In this document: positions 5,434-5,685 of the stretch, in pieces | Layout: each line of letters starts with the position of its first letter | Numbering within the stretch: position 1 is the first letter of the stretch | Assembly (NCBI GenBank): GCA_019242435.1 | Contig: JAFAVN010000403.1 | Coordinates: 1 to 5,685 of the forward strand | DNA: 5,685 nucleotides | Direction: 5' to 3' | From: Verrucomicrobiota bacterium | Lineage (GTDB): Bacteria; Verrucomicrobiota; Verrucomicrobiia; Chthoniobacterales; JAFAMB01 | Program-made: the position numbers and the translations under genes | The notes under the pieces: generated by a model | What the model was told of the DNA's origin: nothing | What the model saw: the letters and a program-made list of their open reading frames with translations, nothing else | Databases searched by the model: none

Positions 5434-5685
5434 TGACCATCCAGCTCGTATGCCGAAGCCAAGCGGCCCGAACGCAGCGTGAATCTGCGAGTTGGCAAGC
5501 CATCTTTTCGATTCTGTGTACGCACACTCGGGTACACAACGGTCGCTATTGGTTCATCGACCAGGACGCGCCACGGGCCGGGTGCTCACATGATTTGAAT
5601 AACAATTTAGTATGATGTATTTGTTGTTGAGAAATGCTAGGGCGTCTTTCCGGCAAAACAATCTCCCGGGGTGTAGGCTCAAATC
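5434..5685. other. Unassigned DNA at right edge
   Basis: No convincing gene, RNA or terminator was found on either strand. The stretch 5591-5640 is AT-rich and contains TATGAT (5611-5616, plus strand), which resembles a -10, but no -35 sits at the right distance. Together with 5124-5232, also without a supported gene, it makes a long sparse region upstream of the regulator. Confidence 0.4.
5515..5538. promoter_or_regulatory. 7-bp inverted repeat, operator-like dyad
   Basis: TGTGTAC (5515-5521) and its exact reverse complement GTACACA (5532-5538) flank a 10-base spacer, so the half-site centres are 17 bp apart. This spacing would suit a dimeric DNA-binding protein or a small hairpin. The gene it might serve is not evident, although the doubtful ORF ending at 5233 begins about 80 bases away on the minus strand. 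Confidence 0.3.

Noticed and set aside
5252..5482. Plus-strand 76-residue frame at the right side
   Set aside because: It is the antisense of the hydrophobic small ORF; its Lys/Arg/Ser/Pro-rich text looks like a shadow.

Overview
The window carries one co-directional gene set, all on the minus strand. In order of transcription (right to left) it holds a LacI/GalR-type repressor, a Gfo/Idh/MocA dehydrogenase very close to NADPH-dependent 1,5-anhydro-D-fructose reductase, a long family I CoA-transferase of the YdiF/propionate CoA-transferase type, and the 5' part of a gene that fuses a gluconate 2-dehydrogenase subunit-3-like domain to a GMC flavoprotein. The last gene runs off the left edge. 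Base composition looks moderate (about half G+C). The intergenic DNA holds AATCAGTAA-type repeats and a folded palindromic element, and none of the four main start codons has a clear Shine-Dalgarno sequence. This mix fits a soil or freshwater heterotroph, and my best guess is Verrucomicrobiota (Pedosphaera/Udaeobacter-like). That assignment is an impression, not something the sequence proves.

Layout: 1-894 partial subunit-3/GMC fusion; 895-967 short gap holding a possible 24-residue coupling ORF; 968-2557 CoA-transferase; 2558-2859 a gap of about 300 bp mostly filled by a MITE-like inverted-repeat element; 2860-3882 anhydrofructose-reductase-like gene; 3883-4010 repeat-rich spacer; 4011-5045 LacI regulator; 5046-5150 its promoter region with two identical 12-bp palindromes; 5151-5685 largely unexplained DNA with one doubtful small membrane ORF (5233-5433) and a dyad at 5515-5538.

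Working model (inference): the repressor controls its own gene, and perhaps the genes behind it, through the TAGATCGATCTA sites. The effector would be a sugar or oxidised sugar. The GMC fusion would oxidise a sugar or glycoside to a keto-sugar, the Gfo/Idh enzyme would reduce or interconvert a keto-sugar such as 1,5-anhydrofructose, and the CoA-transferase would handle a downstream short-chain acid. The CoA-transferase link is the weakest part of the model. The items most worth following are the single-chain subunit-3/GMC fusion with no visible export signal and an altered dinucleotide-binding loop, the palindromic element between the dehydrogenase and CoA-transferase genes, and the paired operators.
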